This document shows, piece after piece, positions 1 to 8,492 of a DNA stretch of 64,000 nt. The stretch lies in the NCBI RefSeq assembly GCF_019613795.1, contig NZ_CP080429.1, forward strand, positions 1,207,501 through 1,271,500, read 5' to 3'. The notes below the pieces were generated by a model. The model did no database searches. It saw only the letters and a list, made by a program, of their open reading frames with translations, and was not told the DNA's origin. The translations under genes were made by a program, and so were the position numbers. This DNA is from Flavobacterium litorale. Its GTDB lineage: Bacteria; Bacteroidota; Bacteroidia; Flavobacteriales; Flavobacteriaceae. Positions within the stretch are counted from its first letter, which is position 1. Each line of letters starts with the position of its first letter.

Positions 1-356
1 GCGAAAATATAACTACCGATTATTTTATACCCTTGTTTGGGCTTACACCCAAACTAGGACCCATTGCTAATTGGGGGCTAGAGATAGAAAAAAATGCCAT
101 TAAAGTAAACAACGCACTCGATTATCAAACCAATATTGAAGGTATTTATGCCATTGGCGATGTGAATACGTATCCGGGTAAGCTAAAACTTATTTTGTGT
201 GGTTTTCACGAAGCTACGCTTATGTGCCAAAGTGTTTACAACAGAATGAATCCTGGTAAAAAGTATGTATTAAAATATACTACCGTGAGCGGTGTAAATG
301 GTTTTGATGGCACGCGTAAAGAAGCCGAAAAACAAGTGGTAAAAGCAATTGAATAG
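1..356 (+). CDS. ferredoxin--NADP(+) reductase, TrxR-like (3' part only)
   Basis: This is the last ~118 codons of a gene that begins before the window; the frame is open from base 3. The residues match the C-terminal FAD-binding part of thioredoxin-reductase-like flavoproteins: a GLTPKLGPIANWGLE stretch, then GIYAIGDVNTYPGKLKLI, where the GD motif contacts the flavin, then a helix with GFHEATLMCQS. That wording is typical of the type 2 ferredoxin-NADP+ reductases (a family that moves electrons between NADPH and ferredoxin). The 2Fe-2S ferredoxin gene starts 2 bases after the stop, which supports the ferredoxin partner assignment. The N-terminal half, including any CxxC or its absence, is not visible, so a thioredoxin reductase cannot be formally excluded. 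Confidence 0.82.
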   Translation, partial: ENITTDYFIPLFGLTPKLGPIANWGLEIEKNAIKVNNALDYQTNIEGIYAIGDVNTYPGKLKLILCGFHEATLMCQSVYNRMNPGKKYVLKYTTVSGVNGFDGTRKEAEKQVVKAIE

Positions 357-358
357 CT

Positions 359-691
359 ATGGCACAAGATATAACTATAAAAATAACCGATAGGGAAGGG
401 CAGGTACACGAGGTGCAGGCACCTACCGATATGGCAATGAACGTTATGGAACTCTGCCGCTCGTACGAGTTGGCTCCCGAAGGTACTATAGGTGTGTGTG
501 GTGGTATGGCAATGTGTGCCTCTTGCCAGTGCTATGTGCTTAACGATGTGGAATTGCCAGAAATGGAACCTGATGAAGAAGCTATGCTATCGGAAGCGTT
601 TTATGTAAAACCGAATAGCCGATTGGGTTGCCAAATTCATATAACTGAAGATTTGGATGGCTTGGAAATTGAACTTGCACCAGAATCGTAA
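359..691 (+). CDS. 2Fe-2S ferredoxin, adrenodoxin type
   Basis: A 110-residue protein with four cysteines placed as in plant/adrenodoxin-type ferredoxins: C47, C53, C56 (C-x5-C-x2-C) and C91 some 34 residues later, which would bind one [2Fe-2S] cluster. An extra cysteine (C58) follows directly. It is acidic, as expected for an electron carrier docking to a reductase. It begins 2 bases after the reductase stop codon, so the two are co-transcribed and are probably redox partners. A strong bidirectional terminator follows. The client pathway (Fe-S assembly, a P450 or another oxygenase) cannot be told from this window. Confidence 0.93.
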   Translation: MAQDITIKITDREGQVHEVQAPTDMAMNVMELCRSYELAPEGTIGVCGGMAMCASCQCYVLNDVELPEMEPDEEAMLSEAFYVKPNSRLGCQIHITEDLDGLEIELAPES

Positions 692-721
692 TTTTCCAGC
701 ACATTTCAATTTTAGTATCAT

Positions 722-753
722 AAAAAAAGCCCTTGCAAACGCAGGGGCTTTTT
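722..753. terminator. bidirectional intrinsic terminator
   Basis: A stem AGCCCTTGC / GCAGGGGCT with a four-base loop, flanked by A-run and T-run so it works on both strands. It separates the ferredoxin gene from the convergent metalloprotease gene. Confidence 0.85.
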
Positions 754-773
754 AGTTTGTATTATTGAATCTA

Positions 774-2834
774 TTATTGTTTTACAAAGCGTAGTGTTTC
801 GGATGTATTTCCTCTTACAATCGTCATAAAATACATGCCGTTAGCATACGTAGCAATGTCTACACTTGTGCTGTTGGATGTTACCTTACCCTTACCTACA
901 AGTTGCCCAAGGCTATTGTATATAGCATAGCTGTCGGGTAACGAAGCATCGTTTGTACTAATGTTTATTATTGTGTTAGCAGGGTTTGGGTATAATTTTA
1001 TACTGTTAGCTAAGCTTGTGGGGTTAGTAGCCGATAGAATTGTGTTTATTCCAAAAGGCGTTCTTTCTTGCTGCCCAAAACTACCACCTTCGGCTATAAC
1101 AGTGCCATCAGTAGTTTTTACGTTATAATAACCGTTTCCAAAATCACAACATATACCATCCTGTCCAAAGTCTATTATACCAAATGTATAACATTGGTTG
1201 TCTTCAACATCAATAGTTTGCGTATATAATTGATTGTTACCATAGAAATCAGCAGGATTGGGATTGTTAAAATCTATATTGCCTATAATAGGCTCATCAT
1301 TACTGTCTAGTAATGCCCATATCGTTTCGTTGCCATAATTATCGGTCATTACCGTAACAATTATCTGAGTGGTATTAAAACTACCCGCTATTGTAAAACT
1401 GCTCGAGGCACTATTATTAGTGGTTAAATCATCAACGCTACCATTTACTGTTACTATTTCGGTGTTAAACGTGTGTTCTCCTGTGGGTAATGTAAATTCA
1501 GGTAAATTAATAATTGTTTCCTCGCCATTAGCAAGGTTTCCTGTCCAGTTGTACTCACTAGTTTCTCCTCCGTCAACATAGTAGCTTATCGTAGCCGAAG
1601 TCATTACATTATTACCATCATTCTTCAAAATTACAGATGGTGAAATTACATTAGAACAAACTCCGTCGCTAACACTGTTTATGTTAAGTGAACCGTCAAG
1701 ATTATAAACAATACCAGGCTCGCAACCTAATGATGTGGTTAGCGAAACTCTTCTGGGTGAGTTAAGTAATACGGCTGTCATTCTATCTTTCTGATCCATG
1801 GTAAAGACGTTTTGACAAGAACCATTGGTATAATCCATGTAATTTTCAATCATATCATTCCCCTCAGCGTCAGGGCACGAATCGGCACTTACAGGGCAGC
1901 CTTGGTTGGGCATCGAAGCATCGGGTGTATCGGCGCAAAAATCATCCTGACTACAATCGCCATCACCCCAAATGTGTCTGAGTCCAAAAAAGTGACCTAC
2001 CTCGTGCGATGCTGTACGTCCTTTATCTCTATCAATGTCGTACTCTCCTTCAGGATAAATATCACTAGACCCAAAGTACAAATGTCCTACTACCACACCA
2101 TCTGTTTCTGCTCCTTCTGCTTCTCCAAGTCCGTCCAAACCTTCAAGTCCCGAATCGGTAGGAAATTGTGCATAACCTGCCAGTTCGCCTATAAAAGTAT
2201 AAACATAATCTACAACCCAAATATTTAAGTATTGTTCAGGATCCCACTGTGTTTGGGGTTTTAGGGTGCTCTCTATATCTTCCATATCCCATCCTTCGTC
2301 GCCACCAAGATTATAGCGTACTATACCTGTAGAGGCAACACCATTGGGATCGCGTTGTGCCAAACAAAATTCAATTTCCATATCTGCACCTACAGGATTA
2401 GTGTTATATCCTGGTGTATCAATCATTTTTCTGAAATCCTGATTTAATACTGTAATTTGCGATGCTATTTGTGCTGCCGTTATGTTCTCGTTAGTTCCTA
2501 CAGGGTCTCCGTTATGTATAACATGTACTACAACAGGTATGGTAACTACCACGTTAGTAGCTTGTGGTGTTGCTGTACTAGCTAATCGTTGCGCTTTTAC
2601 AGCGTTTACTTTTGGAGCAAGCCATTGCTCAAACTTTTGAGTTGTAGCACGCTTAGGGTATTTTTGTTGTAAAAAAGCTTCGTACTCAGTAGTTCCACAC
2701 TGCTGTACTTCGTTTGTTATGTTTTTGCCAAATAAACGGGCTTGCTTGGGCTGTTGCTTTTTTTGTGCATTAGCGCCAATACTAAAAGCAAAGCATAGCA
2801 GTACCAATAGTGTTTGAGGTAATATTCTTTTCAT
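774..2834 (-). CDS. secreted M43 (pappalysin-type) zinc metalloprotease with T9SS sorting domain
   Basis: A 686-residue exported protease. I start it at the ATG at 2834 because that gives a clean signal peptide (MKRILPQTLLVLLCF..., cleavage after ANA before Q24). An ATG at 2900 would add an unsupported 22-residue leader and would sit inside the promoter. The zinc motif HEVGHFFGLRH (HExxHxxGxxH, residues 277-287) and a downstream Met-turn segment (ENYMDY) are the signatures of metzincin M43 peptidases. The middle holds a CARDB-like beta-rich region. The last ~75 residues (LYPNPANTIINIST...) are a type A T9SS sorting domain, so it should cross the outer membrane by type IX secretion. A promoter with both boxes lies at 2886-2914. 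It is a stand-alone gene and its substrate is unknown. Confidence 0.92.
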   Translation of the reverse strand: MKRILPQTLLVLLCFAFSIGANAQKKQQPKQARLFGKNITNEVQQCGTTEYEAFLQQKYPKRATTQKFEQWLAPKVNAVKAQRLASTATPQATNVVVTIPVVVHVIHNGDPVGTNENITAAQIASQITVLNQDFRKMIDTPGYNTNPVGADMEIEFCLAQRDPNGVASTGIVRYNLGGDEGWDMEDIESTLKPQTQWDPEQYLNIWVVDYVYTFIGELAGYAQFPTDSGLEGLDGLGEAEGAETDGVVVGHLYFGSSDIYPEGEYDIDRDKGRTASHEVGHFFGLRHIWGDGDCSQDDFCADTPDASMPNQGCPVSADSCPDAEGNDMIENYMDYTNGSCQNVFTMDQKDRMTAVLLNSPRRVSLTTSLGCEPGIVYNLDGSLNINSVSDGVCSNVISPSVILKNDGNNVMTSATISYYVDGGETSEYNWTGNLANGEETIINLPEFTLPTGEHTFNTEIVTVNGSVDDLTTNNSASSSFTIAGSFNTTQIIVTVMTDNYGNETIWALLDSNDEPIIGNIDFNNPNPADFYGNNQLYTQTIDVEDNQCYTFGIIDFGQDGICCDFGNGYYNVKTTDGTVIAEGGSFGQQERTPFGINTILSATNPTSLANSIKLYPNPANTIINISTNDASLPDSYAIYNSLGQLVGKGKVTSNSTSVDIATYANGMYFMTIVRGNTSETLRFVKQ

Positions 2835-2885
2835 GAATGTTTGTTTAATTGAGTTAGTGTCTAAAAATAATTGCTTTACGCTTAC

Positions 2886-2914
2886 CAAAAATATTGCCAA
2901 TAATTGGCTCTCAA
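2886..2914 (-). promoter_or_regulatory. Bacteroidota promoter for the M43 protease gene
   Basis: On the minus strand: TTG, 18 bases, TATTTTTG (-7 box at 2893-2886). This fits the TTG / TAnnTTTG consensus and leaves a ~50-base leader before the ATG at 2834. Confidence 0.6.
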
Positions 2915-2957
2915 TTATTTCTAGAGGATTTTTTTTTAGCTAAAATTTGTTTAAATG

Positions 2958-3743
2958 TTATATAGGAGCCATATCAAGGTGTAGTATGTGGTCCTCTACG
3001 GCATTCCAGAGCCCTAATCGCTTTTCGAGTGCGAGTTTCGATACTTCCTCTACTTCTTGCCATTTTTGGCTATCGTTACCACAAAGTTCTTCAATCATTT
3101 GCATTGCCATTGGTCCATGCTCATTACCATCAAGCTCTATATGTCGTTCAAAATAGTAAATCAATTTATCAAGATTGGTTTCAGGAAAACTCTCTTGAAA
3201 GTTTTTTATAATCTCGGTAAACATATCTGGAATAAGGTCTTCCCGACCAAAGGTAAAGGCTGCTGCTATTTCGTGTGGTTTACCATGCTCAATAACTCTA
3301 AAAGTAAAACTCAAGAAATCCTTAATACCATCGTGCAAATCGCTCTGGTTTATAGACACAAAAATATTTTGTGTACTTACTATATTATCCAGAAAAGCAG
3401 TAATTTCTGTTGTATCAGCTTTACACGCTTTCATAGCATCAATGTACATCTCAAAATGACTCATCCTGTTACCAGCAGCATCAACATCAGTTTCTTCAGC
3501 AAGTACAATTTCGTTTATTAAATAGCGTGTTTCGGGGTTGCCTGTAGGCATCCAAGGTGTAGTAGTACAAGTAAGTTTTGTTTGCAATGCTTTTAGTAGG
3601 GACATAAAATCCCATACGGCGTATACATGCCCTTCCAGAAAACACTTTAAATCGGCTACCGTTTTTACATTGCTGTAAAGCGAGTGCTTAAGTAAGAGTT
3701 CTCTCTGAGGGAGTATGTTCTTATTAATAGTTTCTGTATTCAT
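2958..3743 (-). CDS. DUF3050 family protein (heme-oxygenase-like fold)
   Basis: A soluble 261-residue protein that I recognise as DUF3050 from its overall layout: an N-terminal HSLY...VADLKCFLEGHVYAVWDFMSLL segment, a central EETD...SHFEMY segment, and a C-terminal YYFERHIELDGNEHGPMAM segment. The spaced E/H residues (H47, E91 region, H105, E188, H190, H197 region) resemble the metal-ligand pattern of heme-oxygenase-like di-iron proteins, but that is inference from spacing. No signal peptide or membrane segment. It stands alone, with a possible -7 box TAATTTTG at 3766-3759. Reaction and substrate are unknown. Confidence 0.75.
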   Translation of the reverse strand: MNTETINKNILPQRELLLKHSLYSNVKTVADLKCFLEGHVYAVWDFMSLLKALQTKLTCTTTPWMPTGNPETRYLINEIVLAEETDVDAAGNRMSHFEMYIDAMKACKADTTEITAFLDNIVSTQNIFVSINQSDLHDGIKDFLSFTFRVIEHGKPHEIAAAFTFGREDLIPDMFTEIIKNFQESFPETNLDKLIYYFERHIELDGNEHGPMAMQMIEELCGNDSQKWQEVEEVSKLALEKRLGLWNAVEDHILHLDMAPI

Positions 3744-3925
3744 AGCATTTGATTTTTACAAAATTAAAGAAAGCGTTACTGTAATTCGCATACTTTAGTA
3801 TTACTTTAGTTATTACAACAATAATGCCTATTCTGTTTATACTTGCAATTTTTGTTGTACCATGTGTATAGTTAATAAATGTAAAAACAGCTCATTAAAT
3901 TTATGTATTGCTGTATTGTTTACAC

Positions 3926-3960
3926 AAAAATCCCGCTGTTTTATTAACAACGGGATTTTT
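3926..3960 (-). terminator. intrinsic terminator
   Basis: A long stem AATCCCG / CGGGATT with internal pairing TGTT/AACA, A-rich on one side and T-rich on the other. It lies 27 bases past the stop of the acyl-CoA dehydrogenase gene and ends in a T run on the minus strand. Confidence 0.8.
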
Positions 3961-3986
3961 ATATTTAGTAGTATAGTATATAGTTA

Positions 3987-5165
3987 TTATTTAAAAGCAG
4001 CATGCCCTGTAACATCCATACCTGTTATTAGTAAGTGAATGTCGTGCGTTCCTTCGTACGTAATAACACTTTCTAAGTTCATCATGTGGCGCATTATAGA
4101 GTATTCTCCTGTAATACCCATACCACCTAACATTTGGCGTGCCTCGCGTGCTATGTTTATAGCCATATCTACGTTGTTTCTTTTTGCCATAGATATTTGT
4201 GCTGTAGTAGCCTTATCTTCATTTCTAAGTACACCAAGCCTCCATGTAAGTAATTGTGCCTTGGTAATCTCGGTAATCATTTCAGCAAGTTTTTTTTGCT
4301 GTAGCTGTGTAGCTGCAATAGGCTTATCAAACTGTACACGCTCTTTTGCGTAGCGTAAAGCAGTATCATAACAATCCATAGCTGCACCAATAGCACCCCA
4401 TGCAATGCCATAACGTGCAGAGTCTAGGCAGCCTAGTGGTGCCCCAAGACCTGATTTGTTAGGTAGCAAATTCTCTTTAGGGACTTTTACGTTATCAAAT
4501 ATTAATTCGCCTGTAGCCGAAGCCCTGAGCGACCATTTGTTATGTGTTTCGGGTGTTGTAAAACCTTCCATACCGCGCTCTACAATAAGCCCGTGTATTC
4601 TTCCTTCTTCATTTTTGGCCCAAACAACAGCAATATCAGCAAATGGTGAGTTACTTATCCACATTTTAGCACCATTAAGTAAATAATGGTCGCCCATATC
4701 TTTATAATTGGTAACCATGCCTCCTGGGTTAGAACCGTAGTCAGGCTCAGTAAGACCAAAGCAGCCTATAAACTCGCCCGAAGCTAATTTTGGCAAGTAT
4801 TTTTTGCGCTGCTCCTCATTACCATATTTCCAGATGGGATACATTACTAAAGATGATTGTACTGATGCCGTAGAACGTACGCCACTATCGCCTCTTTCTA
4901 TTTCTTGCATGATAAGACCATACGAAATTTGATCGAGTCCTGCTCCGCCATATTCTTCAGGAATATAAGGGCCAAAAGCACCAATATCGGCAAGTCCTTT
5001 AATAATTTGCTTTGGGAATTCTGCCTTTTGGGCATAATCTTCTATAATTGGAGAAACTTCGCGCTTAACCCATTCGCGGGCAGCATCACGCACCATTTTG
5101 TGCTCATCAGTTAGCAACTCATCTACATTGTAATAGTCTGGTGCCTGAAAAAGATCTGGTTTCAT
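3987..5165 (-). CDS. acyl-CoA dehydrogenase, glutaryl-CoA dehydrogenase type
   Basis: A 392-residue FAD enzyme. Start chosen at the ATG at 5165 (MKPDLFQAPDYYNVDELLT...), since the extra nine residues from 5192 are not family-like and overlap the promoter. It shows the acyl-CoA dehydrogenase order: N-terminal helices, GCFGLTEPDYGSNPGGM and WISNSPFADIAVVWAK in the middle domain, and the C-terminal helical domain with YEGTHDIHLLITG, where the glutamate is the catalytic base position used by glutaryl- and isovaleryl-type enzymes. The N-terminal wording is closest to glutaryl-CoA dehydrogenases, which act in lysine/tryptophan breakdown. In flavobacteria such proteins are often named only acyl-CoA dehydrogenase. 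A -7 box TACTTTTG lies at 5197-5190. Confidence 0.85.
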   Translation of the reverse strand: MKPDLFQAPDYYNVDELLTDEHKMVRDAAREWVKREVSPIIEDYAQKAEFPKQIIKGLADIGAFGPYIPEEYGGAGLDQISYGLIMQEIERGDSGVRSTASVQSSLVMYPIWKYGNEEQRKKYLPKLASGEFIGCFGLTEPDYGSNPGGMVTNYKDMGDHYLLNGAKMWISNSPFADIAVVWAKNEEGRIHGLIVERGMEGFTTPETHNKWSLRASATGELIFDNVKVPKENLLPNKSGLGAPLGCLDSARYGIAWGAIGAAMDCYDTALRYAKERVQFDKPIAATQLQQKKLAEMITEITKAQLLTWRLGVLRNEDKATTAQISMAKRNNVDMAINIAREARQMLGGMGITGEYSIMRHMMNLESVITYEGTHDIHLLITGMDVTGHAAFK

Positions 5166-5268
5166 TTTTTTGTTAATTTTTAGGAGTAACAAAAGTAAAG
5201 AAGAAACTTAACAAATCCATAAAAAATTGTTGCGTTTTTTGGTAATAATGTATAATGCAATTGTAAAA

Positions 5269-5991
5269 TTACATTTTGATATAAAAATCTTTAGTGAGCG
5301 TAATATATGCTGGAGTGTATTGATGGCGTGCTGTTTCAATAATCAACTCATCTGTAACAGGATTTTTTGTTGCCTGTTTTGTAAAAGCCATCAGGCTTCG
5401 TATTACTGCTGTTTCGGGTGTTCCTTTTACGCGGGTTATTTTATTCGGATGTAAATTAAACGCTTTAGCAATAGTTATAAAGTTTTCTTCCTCTTTATAA
5501 GGTAATATTACCGAAAAGATACCTCTGTTAGGATTAAGTAGGAGTGAGGCTGCTTCTGCCAACTCCTCAAACGGCATCGATGTTGTAAAACGCGCCGTGT
5601 CGCGCTGTATATTTCCCGTAGTATAATCTTCACTATAAAAAGGAGGATTGGATACGATAATATCGTATACTTCTTCACCTTGCATTTCTTCCACAAATTC
5701 ATCTAAACCTGCATGATAACAAAATAGCCGGTCACCCCAAGGGCTGTTTTCAAAATTATCTACTGCCTGTTCATATGCATCATCATCAATCTCCAAAGCA
5801 TCTATTTGCTCAGCATTGCTTCGTTGTGCTAGCATAAGAGCTATAATACCTGTGCCAGTACCAATATCTAAAATACTATTTGGATTATTATCAATAGTAG
5901 CCCAAGCGCCTAGTAAAACACCGTCTGTACCTATTTTCATAGCACATTTATCTTGCGCTATACTAAATTGCTTGAATTTGAATGGTGGCAT
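5269..5991 (-). CDS. trmN6: tRNA1(Val) (adenine-37-N6)-methyltransferase
   Basis: A 240-residue class I SAM methyltransferase of the YfiC/TrmN6 type. It opens with FKFKQFSIAQDKCAMKIGTDGVLLGAW, the usual N-terminus of that family. The SAM-binding loop DIGTGTGIIALMLAQ, the acidic LEID after strand 2, and the N6-adenine catalytic motif SNPPFY are all present. It would modify A37 of tRNA-Val. The gene lies 53 bases downstream of rimM in the same direction, so it may be the last gene of the rpsP-rimM transcript. This is a housekeeping tRNA modification enzyme and the call is firm at family level. Confidence 0.87.
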   Translation of the reverse strand: MPPFKFKQFSIAQDKCAMKIGTDGVLLGAWATIDNNPNSILDIGTGTGIIALMLAQRSNAEQIDALEIDDDAYEQAVDNFENSPWGDRLFCYHAGLDEFVEEMQGEEVYDIIVSNPPFYSEDYTTGNIQRDTARFTTSMPFEELAEAASLLLNPNRGIFSVILPYKEEENFITIAKAFNLHPNKITRVKGTPETAVIRSLMAFTKQATKNPVTDELIIETARHQYTPAYITLTKDFYIKM

Positions 5992-6044
5992 TGGTTTTAC
6001 ACTTAACTATCGATATTGCTTACTTGATATGCGGTTGTTTGGTG

Positions 6045-6575
6045 TTACTCGTTAAGGTATAAATCGATTAATCCTGCTGGAGTATTCAGAATTATTTTTT
6101 TGTTTTCACGATTTACCTCTACGATAAAGTCATCTATCATCGGTACTAGTATTTCTATCGTACCTTTTTTAATTTCAAAAAGTGGTTGTGCAGAGTTATC
6201 GTTTACACCTGTTATAACACCAACGTTACCCAAACGCTCATCTTCTGCTGTAAAACCAATTATTTCGTGATAATAAAACTTATTGCCTTCTAGTTGTGGC
6301 AACTGTGATAATGGTAGGTATATTTCGGCTCCCATTATTCTATCAGCGTCTTCTTCGCTGTTAATATCTTCAAATCGTGTGCGTAAAAAATCGTTTTTAT
6401 GCAACGAACTGCTTACAATAAAAAAAGGAACCAGATGTTTGTCTATTTCAACAAACACTGATTCCAAATTTTCATACAATTCGGGTTCGTCAGTATCCAA
6501 ATAGATTAAGACTTCGCCCTTGTAGCTGAATTTTTTAGCGATTTTACCTAAATAGAAGCAATCTTCTTTACGCAT
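6045..6575 (-). CDS. rimM: ribosome maturation factor RimM
   Basis: A 176-residue protein starting MRKEDCFYLGKIAKKFSYKGEV, the conserved RimM opening that leads into the KGEV/I segment. A C-terminal PRC-barrel part follows (YYHEIIGFTAEDERLGNVGVITGV, then ILVPMIDDFIVEVN and the terminal GLIDLYLNE). RimM binds S19 and helps the 30S head mature. The reading frame stays open upstream to 6797, but that part overlaps rpsP in another frame and has no family character, so I take the ATG at 6575. It lies 16 bases after rpsP, the standard rpsP-rimM pairing. Confidence 0.93.
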   Translation of the reverse strand: MRKEDCFYLGKIAKKFSYKGEVLIYLDTDEPELYENLESVFVEIDKHLVPFFIVSSSLHKNDFLRTRFEDINSEEDADRIMGAEIYLPLSQLPQLEGNKFYYHEIIGFTAEDERLGNVGVITGVNDNSAQPLFEIKKGTIEILVPMIDDFIVEVNRENKKIILNTPAGLIDLYLNE

Positions 6576-6591
6576 ACATCGCCAATTTAAA

Positions 6592-7140
6592 TTAAGCCTG
6601 AGTTTCCTCGTTGTTTTCTTCTGTGGCCTCTTCAGCACCACTTTCTTCACCTTCTTCAGTGGCAGATGCTTCAGCAACGGCGTCTGCTTCTGCCTGTTTA
6701 GCAGCAGCAATACGATCTTCATTAACTTTCTTCTCGGCAGCAAGTGCTTTAGCTCTAGCTTCCGCTTCTTCATTGCTAAGACCTTCTTTCTTAGCATTGA
6801 TTTTAGCTTCTTTTTCTTCTAACCATTTTGCAAATTTTTCATCTGCTTGCTCTTGTGTAAGGGCACCTTTACGTACGCCACCATCTAGATGGTGTTTTAG
6901 CATTACACCTCTGTAAGAAAGGATAGCTCTTGCAGTATCTGTAGGTTGTGCACCTTTATGCAACCACGCTACAGCACTCTCAAGATTTAGCTCAATAGTT
7001 GCAGGGTTAGTGTTTGGGTTGTAAGTTCCTATTTTCTCTAGGAATTTACCATCTCTTTTGGAACGGCTGTCAGCCGCTACCATCCAGTAAAAAGGTTTAC
7101 CTTTTTTACCGTGTCTCTGTAGTCTGATTTTTACAGGCAT
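6592..7140 (-). CDS. rpsP: 30S ribosomal protein S16 with long acidic/Ala-rich tail
   Basis: 182 residues. The first ~80 are S16 ([41 protein letters not shown], then [13 protein letters not shown]). The remaining ~100 are a charged Lys/Glu then Ala/Glu-rich extension (for example [20 protein letters not shown]) that ordinary S16 lacks. Extensions of this sort are common in Bacteroidota S16, so it is unlikely to be a frameshift. First gene of rpsP-rimM(-trmN6). A -7 box TATATTTG lies at 7197-7190, about 50 bases before the ATG. Confidence 0.95.
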   Translation of the reverse strand: MPVKIRLQRHGKKGKPFYWMVAADSRSKRDGKFLEKIGTYNPNTNPATIELNLESAVAWLHKGAQPTDTARAILSYRGVMLKHHLDGGVRKGALTQEQADEKFAKWLEEKEAKINAKKEGLSNEEAEARAKALAAEKKVNEDRIAAAKQAEADAVAEASATEEGEESGAEEATEENNEETQA

Positions 7141-7189
7141 AATCTTTAGATTAAATTTTGAGGTACACGACCTCTGTTAATTAAGAGGG

Positions 7190-7197
7190 CAAATATA
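7190..7197 (-). promoter_or_regulatory. -7 box of the rpsP operon
   Basis: TATATTTG on the minus strand fits TAnnTTTG. I see no clear TTG box at the right distance upstream, so only the -7 element is called. Confidence 0.45.
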
Positions 7198-7322
7198 AGA
7201 AAGTTTATTATACTTACGTTTTAAATGAAAGAATTTAATATTTTTTATGTTTTGAATATTCGATATTATTAAATTTTAGTATGATTTCTACTATTTATGT
7301 TAGGATATATTCCATAAAAAAC

Positions 7323-7330
7323 TATTTTTG
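7323..7330 (+). promoter_or_regulatory. -7 box for the DUF6252 lipoprotein gene
   Basis: TATTTTTG, 42 bases before the ATG at 7373. No clear -33 box. Confidence 0.4.
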
Positions 7331-7372
7331 TCGTTATAAAAATTTGGTTTACCTTTTTCTAACTATATAATA

Positions 7373-7846
7373 ATGAAAAATTTTTTATCACTTATAGTGT
7401 TGTTGTTGGTTGTTTGCTCGTGTGAGGAAGATGTGCAATTTAACACTCCTGCAGTTCAGGCATTAAAAGATAATGAGTTATGGAAAGCAACAGAATATAG
7501 TGCTTCAATTGTTGGTAGTTCACTCACTATAGAAGCTACTAATGGTTTTGAAACAGTAGTTTTAAGAACAGTAAGTGCTACACCAGGAACATCTTTTGAA
7601 TTAGGTATAAATGAGACCAATAAAGCTACATATTCATTAAGTGCCGATGGTGTATCTTCAGAATATCAAACTGGTACAGGTATAGGAAATGGGCTTATAG
7701 AGATTAGCGATGACCCTAGAGAAACAAATATATCTGAGGGCTATATCTCAGGCACTTTTCGTTTTAATGCTGCAGATGATTCGGATGAATTAGTTAATTT
7801 TCAAAATGGATTTTTTTATAGAGTACCTATACAAGCACTACCTTAA
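7373..7846 (+). CDS. DUF6252-type lipoprotein
   Basis: A 157-residue exported lipoprotein. The N-terminus MKNFLSLIVLLLVVCSC is a lipoprotein signal with the acceptor cysteine in CSCEED. The mature part opens with an NTPAVQALKDNELWKA motif and closes with GYISGTFRFNA...FQNGFFYRVPI, the pattern of the DUF6252 family found in Bacteroidota. The acidic residues right after the cysteine (EED) may favour surface export by the Bacteroidota lipoprotein system, which is inference. It has its own promoter box and a clear terminator, so it is a single-gene unit. Function is not known. Confidence 0.8.
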   Translation: MKNFLSLIVLLLVVCSCEEDVQFNTPAVQALKDNELWKATEYSASIVGSSLTIEATNGFETVVLRTVSATPGTSFELGINETNKATYSLSADGVSSEYQTGTGIGNGLIEISDDPRETNISEGYISGTFRFNAADDSDELVNFQNGFFYRVPIQALP

Positions 7847-7874
7847 AACCTAAAAGATAATTTAATAAATACGT

Positions 7875-7899
7875 AGCCCTGCATAATCAGGGCTTTTTA
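7875..7899 (+). terminator. intrinsic terminator after the lipoprotein gene
   Basis: Perfect 7-bp stem AGCCCTG / CAGGGCT with a six-base loop followed by a T run. Confidence 0.85.
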
Positions 7900-7957
7900 T
7901 TTAGTATTACTATTACATTAATTATTTTTCAAATACTTTTTTGTAATTAATTAAAGC

Positions 7958-7965
7958 TACATTTG
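7958..7965 (+). promoter_or_regulatory. -7 box for the RRM protein gene
   Basis: TACATTTG, giving a ~40-base leader before the ATG at 8008. The nearest TTG (7941-7943) is only 14 bases upstream, shorter than the usual spacing. Confidence 0.45.
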
Positions 7966-8007
7966 CAGTATTATCAATGCAATGTTAATTGCAATCAAAC
8001 TTTTTAT

Positions 8008-8346
8008 ATGAACATATTTGTTGGAAGCCTTCCATTCAGTATTGAGGAAGCAGATTTAAGAGAGTCTTTTGAGGCTTATGGACCAGTTGATTCTGTTAAA
8101 ATTATAACGGATAGATTTACTGGTAGAAGTAAAGGTTTTGGTTTTGTAGAAATGCCAAACGACGAAGAGGCTCAAAAAGCTATTGATGAGCTGAATGGTG
8201 CAACTGTTGAAGGAAGAACAATTGTTGTAAATAAATCTGAGCCAAAGCCACAAGGCGAAAGAAAAGGTGGAAACCGTAATTTTGGTAGAGATAATAATAG
8301 AGGTGGCGGAGGTTACCGTGGTGGAAACAACCACAGCAGCTATTAA
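8008..8346 (+). CDS. RNA-binding protein with one RRM and a Gly/Arg-rich tail
   Basis: A 112-residue protein. Start taken at the ATG at 8008 (MNIFVGSLPF...), not the upstream ATG at 7963, which overlaps the promoter. Residues 1-78 form one RRM: RNP2 is IFVGSL and RNP1 is KGFGFVEM. The tail (RKGGNRNFGRDNNRGGGGYRG) is rich in Gly, Arg and Asn, like glycine-rich RNA-binding proteins. Such small RRM proteins are common in Bacteroidota, where they may act as general RNA chaperones; the function here is inferred. It forms a single-gene unit with its own promoter and terminator. Confidence 0.92.
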   Translation: MNIFVGSLPFSIEEADLRESFEAYGPVDSVKIITDRFTGRSKGFGFVEMPNDEEAQKAIDELNGATVEGRTIVVNKSEPKPQGERKGGNRNFGRDNNRGGGGYRGGNNHSSY

Positions 8347-8365
8347 TTTATACTAATACGAATTG

Positions 8366-8392
8366 TAAAAACCACCTTCGGGTGGTTTTTTT
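8366..8392 (+). terminator. intrinsic terminator after the RRM gene
   Basis: AACCACC TTCG GGTGGTT stem with a UUCG tetraloop and a run of seven T. Confidence 0.9.
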
Positions 8393-8404
8393 GTTGATAA
8401 ACGA

Positions 8405-8438
8405 TTGTAATAAAAAAATAAAAAATGTTGTACTTTTG
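8405..8438 (+). promoter_or_regulatory. promoter for dnaE
   Basis: TTG at 8405-8407, 23 bases, TACTTTTG at 8431-8438, about 55 bases before the dnaE start. Confidence 0.5.
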
Positions 8439-8492
8439 AGAGATTCACATTTATTATTTATCCTTTTTTAAATTCCAAATCCTAAGTTTGTT

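Noticed and set aside
1812-2228. 138-residue plus-strand frame
   Set aside because: Antisense to the M43 protease gene, whose catalytic motif lies in the opposite frame here.
6576-6797. N-terminal extension of rimM
   Set aside because: The frame is open but runs inside rpsP in another frame with a Lys/Leu-rich nonsense composition; the RimM family start is at 6575.
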